Positions 8,778 through 17,320 of a stretch of 64,000 bases of DNA are shown here, in pieces. Source of the stretch: Pseudomonas khorasanensis (GTDB lineage Bacteria > Pseudomonadota > Gammaproteobacteria > Pseudomonadales > Pseudomonadaceae); NCBI RefSeq assembly GCF_014268505.2, contig NZ_JABWQP020000015.1, positions 48,277 through 112,276 on the forward strand, given 5' to 3'. Position 1 is the first letter of the stretch. Each line of letters starts with the position of its first letter. The notes under the pieces are model-generated. The model was not told the DNA's origin. It searched no databases and saw only the letters and a program-made list of their open reading frames with translations. The position numbers and the translations under genes were made by a program.

Positions 8778-9605
8778 CTATTTCAACGTAATCCGTTTAC
8801 CCATGCGGCTGGCAATCCCGCTCGCCTGCCCGTTCTGCTGCTTGCCCATCCGCGCCTGGGTGATCAGCCCGGGAATCAACTCTCCTTCTGGCAGATTCTT
8901 CCAGAACCGCACGGGCAAATGCCCTTGCATGACCTTCGGGTTCAAGCGCGCCGGGTTGAAAATGTGGCTGTAATAGGTCAACCACAGATCGCCGTGGGGA
9001 TCGTCGACATTTTGCGCCAGTTGTTGCCATTCAATCGGGCAATGCCGCTCGTGGACCAACTGCTCGCCGTCGTAATACACACCGTCACGCGGTGTGGCGA
9101 TCATCCAGCGATGCTTGCCCATCCGCCCGATGAAATGCTCGCTGGCGCTGTGCAGAATGTCGTGGGCCGGTTCGTGCCACGCCACGTATTGCGGGCCGGG
9201 AAGATCCCTGGGTCGCTCGATGAAGCGCACGAACGCATGCAGGTGATGGGCTTCGCGGCTGACCTGTTTGATTCGCCGCTGCAATTCGCTGCCCAGTTTG
9301 TCGCCGGCCATCATCGCCGTGCGGTCGCCGTGGCTGACTCGCCATAGAACCTCATACAACAGGCTCCAGCGTTGCTCGCCGCGATAGCGTGCCGCTTGTT
9401 CCAGCGTGTCGAGCAGCGCTCGTGGGATGCGCGCCTGAAACGGCCCCTGCCCTTCGGGTACAGGGTCGTCGCCGGCGAAGAGGTCGCCAACGCCTTCGCT
9501 CGCCCAGCTCACCAGACTCGGGTCGATTTCATGGCTGAGCAGCCAGCGCGCCTGCTGGCGCCAGGTGTCGAACAGGTCGTCGCAGTCCAGATTGATCATC
9601 CCCAC
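8778..9605 (-). CDS. DUF4130/TIGR03915-type DNA metabolism protein, partner of the radical SAM protein
   Basis: A 275-residue protein lying directly after, and overlapping by 10 bases, a TIGR03916-type radical SAM gene. It resembles the DUF4130 family, which always co-occurs with that radical SAM family and in many species is fused to a uracil-DNA glycosylase-like (UdgX) domain. Here no glycosylase domain follows, so this is the stand-alone form. Conserved-looking blocks are RFIERPRDLPGPQYVAWHEP and HFIGRMGKHRWMIATPRDG. The biochemical role is unknown. The LexA box upstream of the operon argues for DNA repair. Confidence 0.8.
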   Translation of the reverse strand: MGMINLDCDDLFDTWRQQARWLLSHEIDPSLVSWASEGVGDLFAGDDPVPEGQGPFQARIPRALLDTLEQAARYRGEQRWSLLYEVLWRVSHGDRTAMMAGDKLGSELQRRIKQVSREAHHLHAFVRFIERPRDLPGPQYVAWHEPAHDILHSASEHFIGRMGKHRWMIATPRDGVYYDGEQLVHERHCPIEWQQLAQNVDDPHGDLWLTYYSHIFNPARLNPKVMQGHLPVRFWKNLPEGELIPGLITQARMGKQQNGQASGIASRMGKRITLK

Positions 9606-10816
9606 AACCCCATCTGTTGCGGCATCGGCCGGTCGCGCAATTGCTGATACAGCATGTGGCTGGTGACTTCGGCCTGTTGCGGGTGGTAGTCGCTGGTGAT
9701 GATGAAGGGCTTGGCCTTGGCCAGCACGCAGCGCATGCGCGCGACGTCCTCGTAGCGGATCCGCCGCTGGCGTCGCAGTTCGACCAGACGTTCGGTGGTG
9801 CGCAGGCCGATGCCGGGAATCCGTGCGATCAGCGCTGGCTCGGCACTGTTGAGGTCCAGCGGAAATACCTCGCGATTCTGCAAGGCCCAGGCGAGTTTCG
9901 GGTCGATGTCCAACGCCAGGTTACCCGGCCCTTCAAGCAGCTCGCCCGCGCTGTAGCCGTAGCTGCGCAAGAGAAAATCGGCCTGATACAAGCGATGTTC
10001 GCGCATCAGCGGCGGTGCGGCCAGCGGTACGCTTTTCGGGCTGTCGGGAATCGGGCTGAACGCGGAGTAATAGACCCGGCGCAGCCGGAAATTGCCATAC
10101 AAGGCCTGCGCACCGTGGAGGATGGTGCTGTCGTCGGTGTCATCGGCGCCGACAATCATTTGCGTACTTTGCCCGGCCGGCGCGAACTTCGGCCTGCGAG
10201 GCTCATTGAGTACGGTCTGTTCACCGGTATAAATGGTCTGCATCGCCTGTTTGATCGAGCCGATGTCCTTCTCCGGCGCCAGGGTTTGCAGGCTGGCATC
10301 GGTGGGCAACTCGATATTGACGCTCAGGCGATCGGCGTAACGCCCGGCTTCTTCAATCAACGCAGGATCGGCCTCGGGAATGGTCTTGAGGTGGATGTAT
10401 CCGCGAAACTCGTGCTCTTCGCGCAGCAGCTTGGCGACCCGCACCAGTTGTTCCATTGTGTAGTCCGCCGAGCGGATGATCCCGGAGCTGAGAAACAGGC
10501 CGCTGACGCAGTTGCGTCGGTAGAAATCCATGGTCAGGGCCACGACTTCCTCAGGTGTGAAGCGCGCTCGCGGCACATCGCTTGAACGGCGATTGACGCA
10601 ATACTGGCAGTCGTAAAGACAGAAGTTGGTCAGGAGAATTTTCAGCAACGAAACACAGCGCCCGTCCGGCGTATAGCTATGGCAGATGCCCATGCCGTCG
10701 GTCGAGCCCAGACCGCTCTTGCCCTCGGAGCTGCGCTTGGGCGCGCCACTGCTTGCGCAGGAGGCGTCGTACTTGGCGGCGTCGGCGAGGATGCTGAGCT
10801 TGTCGATGATTTGCAT
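9596..10816 (-). CDS. Radical SAM DNA modification/repair protein (TIGR03916 type)
   Basis: A 406-residue protein with the radical SAM iron-sulfur motif CxxxCxxC at C66, C70 and C73 (FCLYDCQYC). A C-terminal helix-hairpin-helix (ARIPGIGLRTTERLVEL, about 330-346) probably binds DNA non-specifically. This architecture is the TIGR03916 family, found only next to the DUF4130 partner, and its reaction is unknown. I recall the P. aeruginosa homologue PA0069 as a LexA target, which fits the SOS box 14 bases upstream of this start. The start ATG overlaps nothing upstream. Confidence 0.88.
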   Translation of the reverse strand: MQIIDKLSILADAAKYDASCASSGAPKRSSEGKSGLGSTDGMGICHSYTPDGRCVSLLKILLTNFCLYDCQYCVNRRSSDVPRARFTPEEVVALTMDFYRRNCVSGLFLSSGIIRSADYTMEQLVRVAKLLREEHEFRGYIHLKTIPEADPALIEEAGRYADRLSVNIELPTDASLQTLAPEKDIGSIKQAMQTIYTGEQTVLNEPRRPKFAPAGQSTQMIVGADDTDDSTILHGAQALYGNFRLRRVYYSAFSPIPDSPKSVPLAAPPLMREHRLYQADFLLRSYGYSAGELLEGPGNLALDIDPKLAWALQNREVFPLDLNSAEPALIARIPGIGLRTTERLVELRRQRRIRYEDVARMRCVLAKAKPFIITSDYHPQQAEVTSHMLYQQLRDRPMPQQMGLWG

Positions 10817-10829
10817 GGCGCGGGCTCTT

Positions 10830-10849
10830 TACTGTGTGCATATACAGTA
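10830..10849 (-). promoter_or_regulatory. LexA (SOS) box
   Basis: TACTGTGTGCATATACAGTA on the + strand has the perfect CTG-N10-CAG core and TACTGT/ACAGTA arms of the gammaproteobacterial SOS box. It lies 14 bases upstream of the radical SAM start and overlaps a good -10 (TATACT on the minus strand), so bound LexA would block initiation. Confidence 0.92.
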
Positions 10850-10914
10850 TAGGCTCGACCGCCGCGAAACAAGCCGATGGATGACCCCTCGTCGGAGGAA
10901 GGCCAGGATCAAAA

Positions 10915-11008
10915 GATCGCAGCCTTCGGCAGCTCCTGCAAATTCGGGTTCGCTCGAAAATTATCGAGTGTATGCGCCTCCTGTAGGAGCTGCCGAAGGC
11001 TGCGATCT
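10915..11008. repeat. REP pair (GATCGCAGCCTTCGGCAGCTCC type)
   Basis: Two inverted copies of a GCAGCCTTCGGCAGCTCC palindrome enclose about 45 bases. The right copy lies inside the 3' end of the ArsR-type gene and encodes its last residues. A single copy of the same class is at 14298-14322. Confidence 0.85.
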
Positions 11009-11719
11009 GTTGATCTGCTCTTCTGCTGCCAATTCAACGCCAAACCGCGCACTGATCTGCTTGCGTCCCGCTGCGGTCAGCGTCAACGCCCGTCTGTCCA
11101 GGTCCTGGGTCACCCAGTTGCGCTTCAGCGCCGTCTGCAGCAACGCCGCGCCCAGCGAGCCGCCCAAATGCGGCCGGCGCATGCTCCAGTCCAGACACGG
11201 GCAGGCAAACTTGCGCCGCATCGCAGTGAGGTCCCGCACCTCGATGCCCAACTGCGCGAACAACACCTCGCCACTCTCGCTTAGGCGATACGCCTGCTCA
11301 TCCGTGGCCACCAGCCACCCGGCATCGATCAAACGGTCATGCAGCAAGACTGCCAGCGTCCCGGCCATATGGTCATAGCAGGTACGGGCAAACCGCAGGC
11401 GATCCGGTGTGTGCGGCTTGAATGTTGGCGCAGTGTTCTGGCCGATCACCATCAACGCTTCGAGCGCCTGGGCGACGCGCTTGTCGGCCAGGCTGTAATA
11501 GCGATGACGCCCCTGGATGTGCAGCCGTACCAGCGCCAGGTCTTTGAGTTTGGCCAAATGCGCACTGGCAGTAGAGGCGCTGACTTCGGCAACCGCTGCC
11601 AGCTCGGTGCTGGTGCGGGCGTGGCCGTCCATCAGCGAGCAGAGGATTTTCGTCCGCGCCGGCTCGGCAATGGCGGCAGCCACTTGCGAGACGCCGATGT
11701 CTTGATGTTCTGCGTGCAT
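10961..11719 (-). CDS. ArsR-family transcriptional regulator
   Basis: A 252-residue regulator with an N-terminal winged helix (TSTELAAVAEVSASTASAHL, about 36-55) and a long C-terminal region containing a cysteine pair (FACPCLDWSMRRPHLGGSLGAAL). That C-terminal block is common in longer ArsR proteins of Pseudomonas and may bind a ligand or metal. It is divergent from a cytochrome P450, which it probably controls through the palindrome at 11731-11746. Its last 15 or so residues (RSQPSAAPTGGAYTR) are read from a REP element, so the natural C-terminus seems to have been replaced or extended. Confidence 0.85.
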   Translation of the reverse strand: MHAEHQDIGVSQVAAAIAEPARTKILCSLMDGHARTSTELAAVAEVSASTASAHLAKLKDLALVRLHIQGRHRYYSLADKRVAQALEALMVIGQNTAPTFKPHTPDRLRFARTCYDHMAGTLAVLLHDRLIDAGWLVATDEQAYRLSESGEVLFAQLGIEVRDLTAMRRKFACPCLDWSMRRPHLGGSLGAALLQTALKRNWVTQDLDRRALTLTAAGRKQISARFGVELAAEEQINRSQPSAAPTGGAYTR

Positions 11720-11730
11720 ATTTCGCTCCC

Positions 11731-11746
11731 CGACGAATCGTCGTCG
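11731..11746. promoter_or_regulatory. Candidate ArsR operator between arsR and P450
   Basis: The sequence CGACGAATCGTCGTCG can be read as CGACGA-N1-TCGTCG or CGACGA-N4-TCGTCG. It is 12 bases upstream of the regulator start in the 79-base divergent gap. Confidence 0.5.
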
Positions 11747-11798
11747 CTACGGACTGGAGATAGTAGCAACACTTTCTTCACCGACAAGGCGGCCCCTC

Positions 11799-12911
11799 AT
11801 GGATCCCATCATCGCGGCGACTCACGCCGATCCGTACCCCTACTACGCGAAACTGCGCAACGAGGGCGGATTGACCTTTCATCCCGAATTGAAACTGTGG
11901 ATCGCCAGCAGTGCCCGCGCCGTTTGCGCGGTACTCGCCCATGTCGATTGTCGGGTGCGCCCGCCGCAAGAGCCGGTGCCGTACGTCATTGCGCAAGGCC
12001 CGGCCGGGCAGGTTTTCGGCCAACTGATGCGGATGAACGACGGTGAGCGGCAGCGCTGCCCGCGCTCGGCCATAGAACCTGCGCTCGGGCTGATCAATGA
12101 AATTGAAGTCCAGCATTTGGTTTCGGCCCGACTATTCACAGCGGATGCAGACGGCCTCTACAAAGCCATGTTCCGCGGCCCGGTAGCCGTGGTCGCGGCA
12201 TTGCTCGGCTTCACGCCGACGCAGAGCCGGACGATCAGTGAGCTGACCGCTGATTTCGTCGCCTGCCTGTCGCCCTTGAGCAATGACCTGCAGATCGCCG
12301 CCGCGCATGTTGCAGCAGCGCAATTGCGCGGTTGGTTCATTGAGCTGTTGGCCGATTGCAATGTGCATAGCGCCCTGCTGTCGAGCATCAGACACGGGTT
12401 CGAGGGCGACGAAGACACCCTGATCGCCAACCTGATCGGCCTCTGCTCGCAGACGTATGAAGCCTGCGCGGGACTTATCGGCAATGCGTTACTGGCGATC
12501 CGGCGCCAACCCGGATTGCGCGATGCATCCCTGGAAGCGCTGGTGGCTGAGGTTCAGCGTTTCGACCCGTCAGTTCAGAACACCCGGCGTTTTGTCGCTG
12601 CGGCGTGCGACATCGACGGACTGCGGCTGGAAGCTGGCGATATGATTTTGATCGTGCTCGCCTCGGCCAACCGCGACCCTGAACTCAATGAGGATCCCGA
12701 TCGCTTCCTGCTGGATCGACCGAATCGCCGCAGCTTCAGTTTCGGCAGTGGTCGGCATGAGTGCCCGGGCCAAGCGCTGGCGGTGGGTATTGCCGCGGCG
12801 ACTCTAAAGAAAATCCTTGTCAGTGGCCTTGATCTGAATTGCCTGAGCTGGAATTACAGGCCTTCGCTCAATGGGCGGGTTCCGCTTTTCAACATTGGCG
12901 GCGTCCAATGA
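11799..12911 (+). CDS. Cytochrome P450
   Basis: A soluble bacterial P450 of 370 residues, shorter than the usual 400 or so. The heme loop FSFGSGRHECPGQ puts the thiolate ligand at C322, and the K-helix ExxR is present as EVQR. In the I helix the usual acid-alcohol pair (E/D-T) is EA (TYEACAGLIGN), so the proton-relay threonine is missing. This is seen in P450s with unusual chemistry or substrate-assisted proton delivery. No ferredoxin partner is adjacent. The substrate is unknown. A divergent ArsR-type regulator suggests induced expression. Confidence 0.93.
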   Translation: MDPIIAATHADPYPYYAKLRNEGGLTFHPELKLWIASSARAVCAVLAHVDCRVRPPQEPVPYVIAQGPAGQVFGQLMRMNDGERQRCPRSAIEPALGLINEIEVQHLVSARLFTADADGLYKAMFRGPVAVVAALLGFTPTQSRTISELTADFVACLSPLSNDLQIAAAHVAAAQLRGWFIELLADCNVHSALLSSIRHGFEGDEDTLIANLIGLCSQTYEACAGLIGNALLAIRRQPGLRDASLEALVAEVQRFDPSVQNTRRFVAAACDIDGLRLEAGDMILIVLASANRDPELNEDPDRFLLDRPNRRSFSFGSGRHECPGQALAVGIAAATLKKILVSGLDLNCLSWNYRPSLNGRVPLFNIGGVQ

Positions 12912-14255
12912 TCAAGCCACCCACTGCAGAATCAGCCAGCTATTGGCCCCGCTGATCACCACAAACAACCCCCACGCCAGAATGCGAGTCGGCAGGCGAT
13001 TCACAAACGGGCCCATGAGCTGTTTGTCATTGGTCATGCGGATCAGCGGGTACAAGGCAAACGGCAGTTGCAGGCTCAGCACCACCTGACTCAGCACCAG
13101 CAATTTGCCCACCGCGCCATCGCCCATCAGCCACACGCCGAGGAACGCCGGAATCAGCGCCAGCCCTCGGGTGATAAAACGCCGCTGCCAGCACGGGATG
13201 CGCAGGTTCAGGTAGCCCTCCATGATCACTTGACCGGCGATGGTCCCGGTGAAGGTCGAACTTTGCCCGGACGCCAACAGCGCGACGCCGAACAGCACGC
13301 TGGCGAGCGCGCCACCGACCAGCGGATCGAGCAAGTGATAGGCGTCCTGAATGTCGACCACATCGGTATGTCCGGACTGGTGGAAAGCAGCCGCCGCGAG
13401 AATCAGAATCGCCGCGTTCACCAGCAGCGCCAGGGCCAGCGAGCCGATCGTGTCGATGCGCGCCAATTTCACCGCGTCCTGTTTGCTGGCCAGATCCTTG
13501 CCGATCATCCGCGTCTGCACGATCGAGGTGTGCAGATAGAGGTTATGCGGCATGACCGTGGCCCCCAGGATTCCGATCGCCAGGTACAACGGCGCCGCAT
13601 TGCCGATGGCCGACAATGACGGTTTGAAGCCCTGAGCCACGTCCGGCCAGTAAGGTTTGATCAGCAACAGTTCTACAAGAAAACACACGCCGATGGTCGC
13701 CACCAGTACCAGCATGATCGCTTCCAGGCGCCGGAAACCACGGTTCTGCAGAGCCAGCACCAGCAGCGTGTCGAACGCTGTCAGGGCGATACCGAACGTC
13801 AGCGAACAACCGAGCAAAAGGTGAAACGCCAGCGCGCAACCGAGCACTTCGGCCAAATCCGTGGCGATGATCGAGATTTCCGCCAGCACCCATTGCAGGC
13901 GTGCGGTCGGCTTGCTGTAACGCTCGCGCGACAACTGCGCCAGATCGCGCCCGGTGGCGATGCCAAGGCGCGAACACAGACACTGCACAACCATGCCCGC
14001 CAGACTTGCCAGCAACACCACGAACAACAGGCTATAGCCAAAACGCGACCCGGCCTCGATAGCCGTCGCCCAGTTACCAGGGTCCATGTAGCCGATCGAC
14101 ACCAGCAAACCGGGGCCGGCAAAACGTAAAACGCGCTTGAAGAACGAGGCAGCAGGATCGACCGCGACACTGCCAGCCACTTCCGGCGGGCAAAAAGGCG
14201 CGGTGGCGATTTTGGGCAAACTGAATTTCACGCACACATCCGGACACAATTTCAA
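12912..14255 (-). CDS. mntH: Nramp-family Mn2+/H+ symporter
   Basis: A 447-residue membrane protein with the Nramp metal-site motifs DPGN (58-61) in helix 1 and MPHN in helix 6, and about eleven transmembrane segments. It imports Mn2+ (and Fe2+) with protons across the inner membrane. The N-terminal extension of about 40 residues before the first helix is longer than in E. coli MntH, so the start may lie further in. The gene is convergent with the P450 and its stop abuts the P450 stop with no gap. A single REP copy lies upstream. Confidence 0.92.
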   Translation of the reverse strand: MKLCPDVCVKFSLPKIATAPFCPPEVAGSVAVDPAASFFKRVLRFAGPGLLVSIGYMDPGNWATAIEAGSRFGYSLLFVVLLASLAGMVVQCLCSRLGIATGRDLAQLSRERYSKPTARLQWVLAEISIIATDLAEVLGCALAFHLLLGCSLTFGIALTAFDTLLVLALQNRGFRRLEAIMLVLVATIGVCFLVELLLIKPYWPDVAQGFKPSLSAIGNAAPLYLAIGILGATVMPHNLYLHTSIVQTRMIGKDLASKQDAVKLARIDTIGSLALALLVNAAILILAAAAFHQSGHTDVVDIQDAYHLLDPLVGGALASVLFGVALLASGQSSTFTGTIAGQVIMEGYLNLRIPCWQRRFITRGLALIPAFLGVWLMGDGAVGKLLVLSQVVLSLQLPFALYPLIRMTNDKQLMGPFVNRLPTRILAWGLFVVISGANSWLILQWVA

Positions 14256-14297
14256 AGGCGCAGCTTAGACGTTTCTGCACGGGCCTTGAAGAGCCAA

Positions 14298-14322
14298 GAT
14301 CGCAGCCTTCGGCAGCTCCTAC
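14298..14322. repeat. Single REP unit (GATCGCAGCCTTCGGCAGCTCC type)
   Basis: One copy of the same palindrome as in 10915-11008, in the 81-base gap between the chalcone isomerase-like gene and mntH. Confidence 0.75.
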
Positions 14323-14336
14323 AGAATGGGCGCGCG

Positions 14337-14873
14337 CTATCGACTATCGCCCAGCAACTGCTCACGCAGCTCGGGACTGCGAGTACGCGGATCCAGCCAG
14401 ATATCAAAGAAAGCCCGCGCAAACTGCGGATCGTCGATCTCATGTTGCAACTGCTGACCGACAAAAAAACGTGCGCCCTGCCCCGGTAAATACACGCCGG
14501 TAATCCGCGTGCCCGCCTGTACATCAACGAACGCTTGCTGCATCTGCACTTGCCAGCGCGCCAGTTGCTCGGCGCTGACGCTGGCGCCTGCCAGGCGTTT
14601 GATTTCATCGACACTGGTGCTGACCAGATCTTCGCGGGTGATCTTGCGGCGGTAGATCAGCTCCAGCGCGAAAGGTTGGTCCGCCGCCAAAGGCCGCTTG
14701 GCACTCCACAGGCGAGCGCTGTAAACGTCAAAGCCGAACACGCTGAAATCGCCGCGACCGATGATCTGCGCACCGGGCACGGCGTCTTGCCAGTTGGCCC
14801 ACGCGGGCGTCAGCAGCAACGCCCACAGGCCGATGCCGCAACAGCCACGCACAAGCTTCGAGGTTTTATTCAT
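14337..14873 (-). CDS. Exported chalcone isomerase-like protein
   Basis: The ATG at 14873 gives 178 residues with a signal peptide (MNKTSKLVRGCC... ending PAWA, about residue 27) and has GGAGG upstream; the frame extends 27 codons further without support. The mature part (FGFDVYSARLWS, LELIYRRKI, FVDVQAGTRITGVYLPG, FFDIWLDPRT) matches the periplasmic chalcone isomerase-like family (PF16036). Its bacterial members lack a proven reaction and are not flavonoid enzymes. It is monocistronic. Confidence 0.8.
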   Translation of the reverse strand: MNKTSKLVRGCCGIGLWALLLTPAWANWQDAVPGAQIIGRGDFSVFGFDVYSARLWSAKRPLAADQPFALELIYRRKITREDLVSTSVDEIKRLAGASVSAEQLARWQVQMQQAFVDVQAGTRITGVYLPGQGARFFVGQQLQHEIDDPQFARAFFDIWLDPRTRSPELREQLLGDSR

Positions 14874-15019
14874 CGACCCACGCCTCCATTGCGAATTGAT
14901 GCCCACAGCATAGCGGCATTTCATGATGGATTTTTGTATACAAATTTTGCACACATGCGCAGCAATCCTCGGTTGGCGCTGCTAACGTGGCTCACCCCAC
15001 ATCCCACGGAGACTCTCGC

Positions 15020-15790
15020 GTGTTGATTCTCAAGCTGCTGCTGATTCCTGGTTTTTTGCTGCTGATTTCTTTGGCCGGTAAACGCTGGGGGCCGAGCGTG
15101 GCCGGGTGGCTGTCGGGGTTGCCGGTGGTGGTCGGGCCGATTCTGTTTTTCCTTGCCATCGAGCAGGGGCCGCAGTTTGCCGCGCAATCGGCGGTGGCAG
15201 CGTTGTCGGCGATGTTCGCGATGATCGCTTTCTGCATCACCTATGCGCAAGTTGCGCAGCGGGCAAACTGGCCGTGGGCATTGACGATTTCACTGGCCGT
15301 TTGGGGCGTGCTGGCGCTGTTGTTGTCGGTGATTCCGGCGTCCTTGCCCTTCTCGGTGATCGCCGCTGCAGTGGCGCTGCTCGCTTCGCCCTATTTGTTT
15401 CCAGAGGTGCAGCCGGTATTGAACGGCCCGGCACCCAAGTCGGACAAACTGATCTGGCGGATGATCGCAGGCGCGGCGTTGACGCTGGTCGTCACGATGC
15501 TCGCCAGCACCGTCGGCGAGCGCTGGAGCGGCCTGCTCGCGGTATTCCCGGTGCTGGGCAGCGTGATGGCCGTGTTCTCGCAACAGACGCGTGGCCCGGC
15601 GTTTACCGCTGCGTTATTGCGAGCGACGGCGACCGGCATGTACTCGTTTTCGGCGTTCTGCCTGGTCTCGGCACTGACGCTGCCCACCATGGGCTTGAGC
15701 GGTTTTGTAGTGGGCGTGGCGGTCTCGGTGGCCATGCTCGGCGTGACCAGGCGCCTGCTGGCGCGGCCGGTGGCAAAGGCACAAGCGTAG
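15020..15790 (+). CDS. Multi-pass inner membrane protein, unknown function
   Basis: A 256-residue, very hydrophobic protein with about eight predicted membrane segments in two similar halves (for example LILKLLLIPGFLLLISLAG and WALTISLAVWGVLALLLSVI). The GTG at 15020 is preferred because GGAG lies eight bases upstream; an in-frame GTG at 14987 is possible. I do not recognise a characterised family. A small transporter or permease-like role is possible but unsupported. The promoter lies in the 146-base gap divergent from the chalcone isomerase-like gene. Confidence 0.75.
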   Translation: MLILKLLLIPGFLLLISLAGKRWGPSVAGWLSGLPVVVGPILFFLAIEQGPQFAAQSAVAALSAMFAMIAFCITYAQVAQRANWPWALTISLAVWGVLALLLSVIPASLPFSVIAAAVALLASPYLFPEVQPVLNGPAPKSDKLIWRMIAGAALTLVVTMLASTVGERWSGLLAVFPVLGSVMAVFSQQTRGPAFTAALLRATATGMYSFSAFCLVSALTLPTMGLSGFVVGVAVSVAMLGVTRRLLARPVAKAQA

Positions 15791-15875
15791 TAGGCCCTGA
15801 CGAATCGCGCTGGAACGCCCGGCACGCTCCATGGGATGATCGCCCGCCTCGCGCGACCATTCACCGGAGATTCAC

Positions 15876-16433
15876 ATGTCATTGTTGAGCAAAAAAGTCG
15901 CCGTCCTGATGCTGGCGGCCTTCGCCGGCTTCGCGGCGGTCAACGCGCACGCGGCCAAGGAAACAGTCAAAACCGAAAAGGTATCGATGCTCGACGGCAA
16001 GTTTGTGTTCGTGCTGCCCAAAGGGTTCGTCGCCGACCCGCTGCCTGCCAGCCCGAGCGGTGCCAAGGGCACGATGTACACCAACCAGGCGACGAAAACC
16101 GTGGTCATTGCTGCGGAAAACCAGATCCCCGAAGGGCAGAACGTCAAGGATAACGACGGTGAGTTTCTCGACGGCAGCGTGTCGAGTTTCATCGACGATC
16201 AGCGCAAGGCCCTGCCGGACTTCAACAAGCTCAGCGAGAAAAGCCTGACCCAGAAAGGCACCGGCCTCGGTTTGCGCCAGGTTGACAGTACCGCCGCCCA
16301 GGGCGGTGGCCAGACGCTGAACACCACGCTGCTCGCCGGCTCAGGCACAAAAATGGCGCTGGTGCAGGTGATTTCCCGCGCCAGCGACAAGAAGGCTCAC
16401 GATGCCCTGGTGAAAACCATCGTCAAGGATTGA
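15876..16433 (+). CDS. Periplasmic protein of unknown function (DcrB-like in appearance)
   Basis: A 185-residue protein with a classic signal peptide (MSLLSKKVAVLMLAAF... cleaved after AHA, about residue 26). The rest is a soluble alpha/beta domain beginning KFVFVLPKGFVADP, a layout reminiscent of DcrB/PsbP-type proteins, but I cannot assign the family firmly. An AAG-rich tract and no cysteines suggest a monomeric periplasmic protein. Its 3' end overlaps the convergent esterase gene by 11 bases. Confidence 0.75.
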   Translation: MSLLSKKVAVLMLAAFAGFAAVNAHAAKETVKTEKVSMLDGKFVFVLPKGFVADPLPASPSGAKGTMYTNQATKTVVIAAENQIPEGQNVKDNDGEFLDGSVSSFIDDQRKALPDFNKLSEKSLTQKGTGLGLRQVDSTAAQGGGQTLNTTLLAGSGTKMALVQVISRASDKKAHDALVKTIVKD

Positions 16434-17139
16434 GCTGCTGCAACCAGCCGTTCAAGTCGCGCAGTTCGGTCGCGCTGATGCTGTGGCCGACGCCGGGATA
16501 AGCGTGGAACTCGGGCTTGTAATCAAGCGTCTGCAACAGTGCATTGGCTTCAGTGCCATGGCGATAAGGCACCGGATCATCGGCGGTGCCGTGGCCGATA
16601 AAGATGTTCAGCGGCAGTGGTGGTTGCCCAGGCTTGAGTTCGGCTTTCAACACCGGCAACAACCGCCCGCTCAACGCGGCAAACCCGCCCACGACCACCG
16701 GTGCACGCAGACCCACTTCGTAGCTCATCATGGCGCCCTGGCTGAAACCGACCAGATACACCTTGTCTGGCGCGGCGTGGTACTTCTTCGCTGCCTGAAC
16801 GATAAAGTCCCGCAGCTTCTGGCCGCTGGCTTTCAAGTCATCGGTCTCGCCGTTGTAGGCACCGTCGCCTTTCTTGCGAAACCACTGGTAACGTCCCTCA
16901 CCCAGAGACATTGGCGCGCGCACTGAAAGGTAGTTGTACTGCGCCGGCAGCTGAAATTTCATGCCGATCAGGTCGGCCTCGTTACTGCCGTAGCCGTGCA
17001 GGAAAATCACCAGCGGACGCGGTTCGGCGTCGGCGTGAACCTGTTCGAGGTACTTGAGCGGCAGATCGGTTTGCAAGGTGGTCTGCCCATGGACGGCGGT
17101 GGATGCGAGCAGGGTCAGCAGAGCGAATATTTTCAGCAT
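16423..17139 (-). CDS. Exported alpha/beta hydrolase (carboxylesterase/phospholipase family)
   Basis: A 238-residue protein with a signal peptide (about 1-18, cut after VHG) and an alpha/beta-hydrolase fold. The oxyanion region is FLHGYGSNEAD, the nucleophile is S133 in GFSQG, the acid is D187 or D188 in HGTADDPVP, and the base is H219 in GVGHS. It belongs to the abhydrolase_2 (YpfH/EstB-like) group acting on small esters. It is likely periplasmic. The substrate is unknown. Confidence 0.88.
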   Translation of the reverse strand: MLKIFALLTLLASTAVHGQTTLQTDLPLKYLEQVHADAEPRPLVIFLHGYGSNEADLIGMKFQLPAQYNYLSVRAPMSLGEGRYQWFRKKGDGAYNGETDDLKASGQKLRDFIVQAAKKYHAAPDKVYLVGFSQGAMMSYEVGLRAPVVVGGFAALSGRLLPVLKAELKPGQPPLPLNIFIGHGTADDPVPYRHGTEANALLQTLDYKPEFHAYPGVGHSISATELRDLNGWLQQLNP

Positions 17140-17228
17140 TGAAGCGTTCCTTCACAGAGTGTCGGGTTCGCGGGGGAGCCTAACATCCTGGGGTGAGGAT
17201 CCAAATCTTGCGGTGAGGCTGATGCCCT

Positions 17229-17293
17229 CTTCGCGAGCAGGCTCGCTCCCACAGGGAACGCATTTCAACTGTGGGAGCGAGCCTGCTCGCGAT
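17229..17293. repeat. REP pair (GTGGGAGCGAGCCTGCTCGCGA type)
   Basis: Two inverted copies of the commonest REP class of this window, 20 bases apart, lie between the esterase promoter and the end of the AotO-like gene. Confidence 0.9.
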
Positions 17294-17320
17294 GTGGCCA
17301 GCAAATTCCGCGAAGATCCA

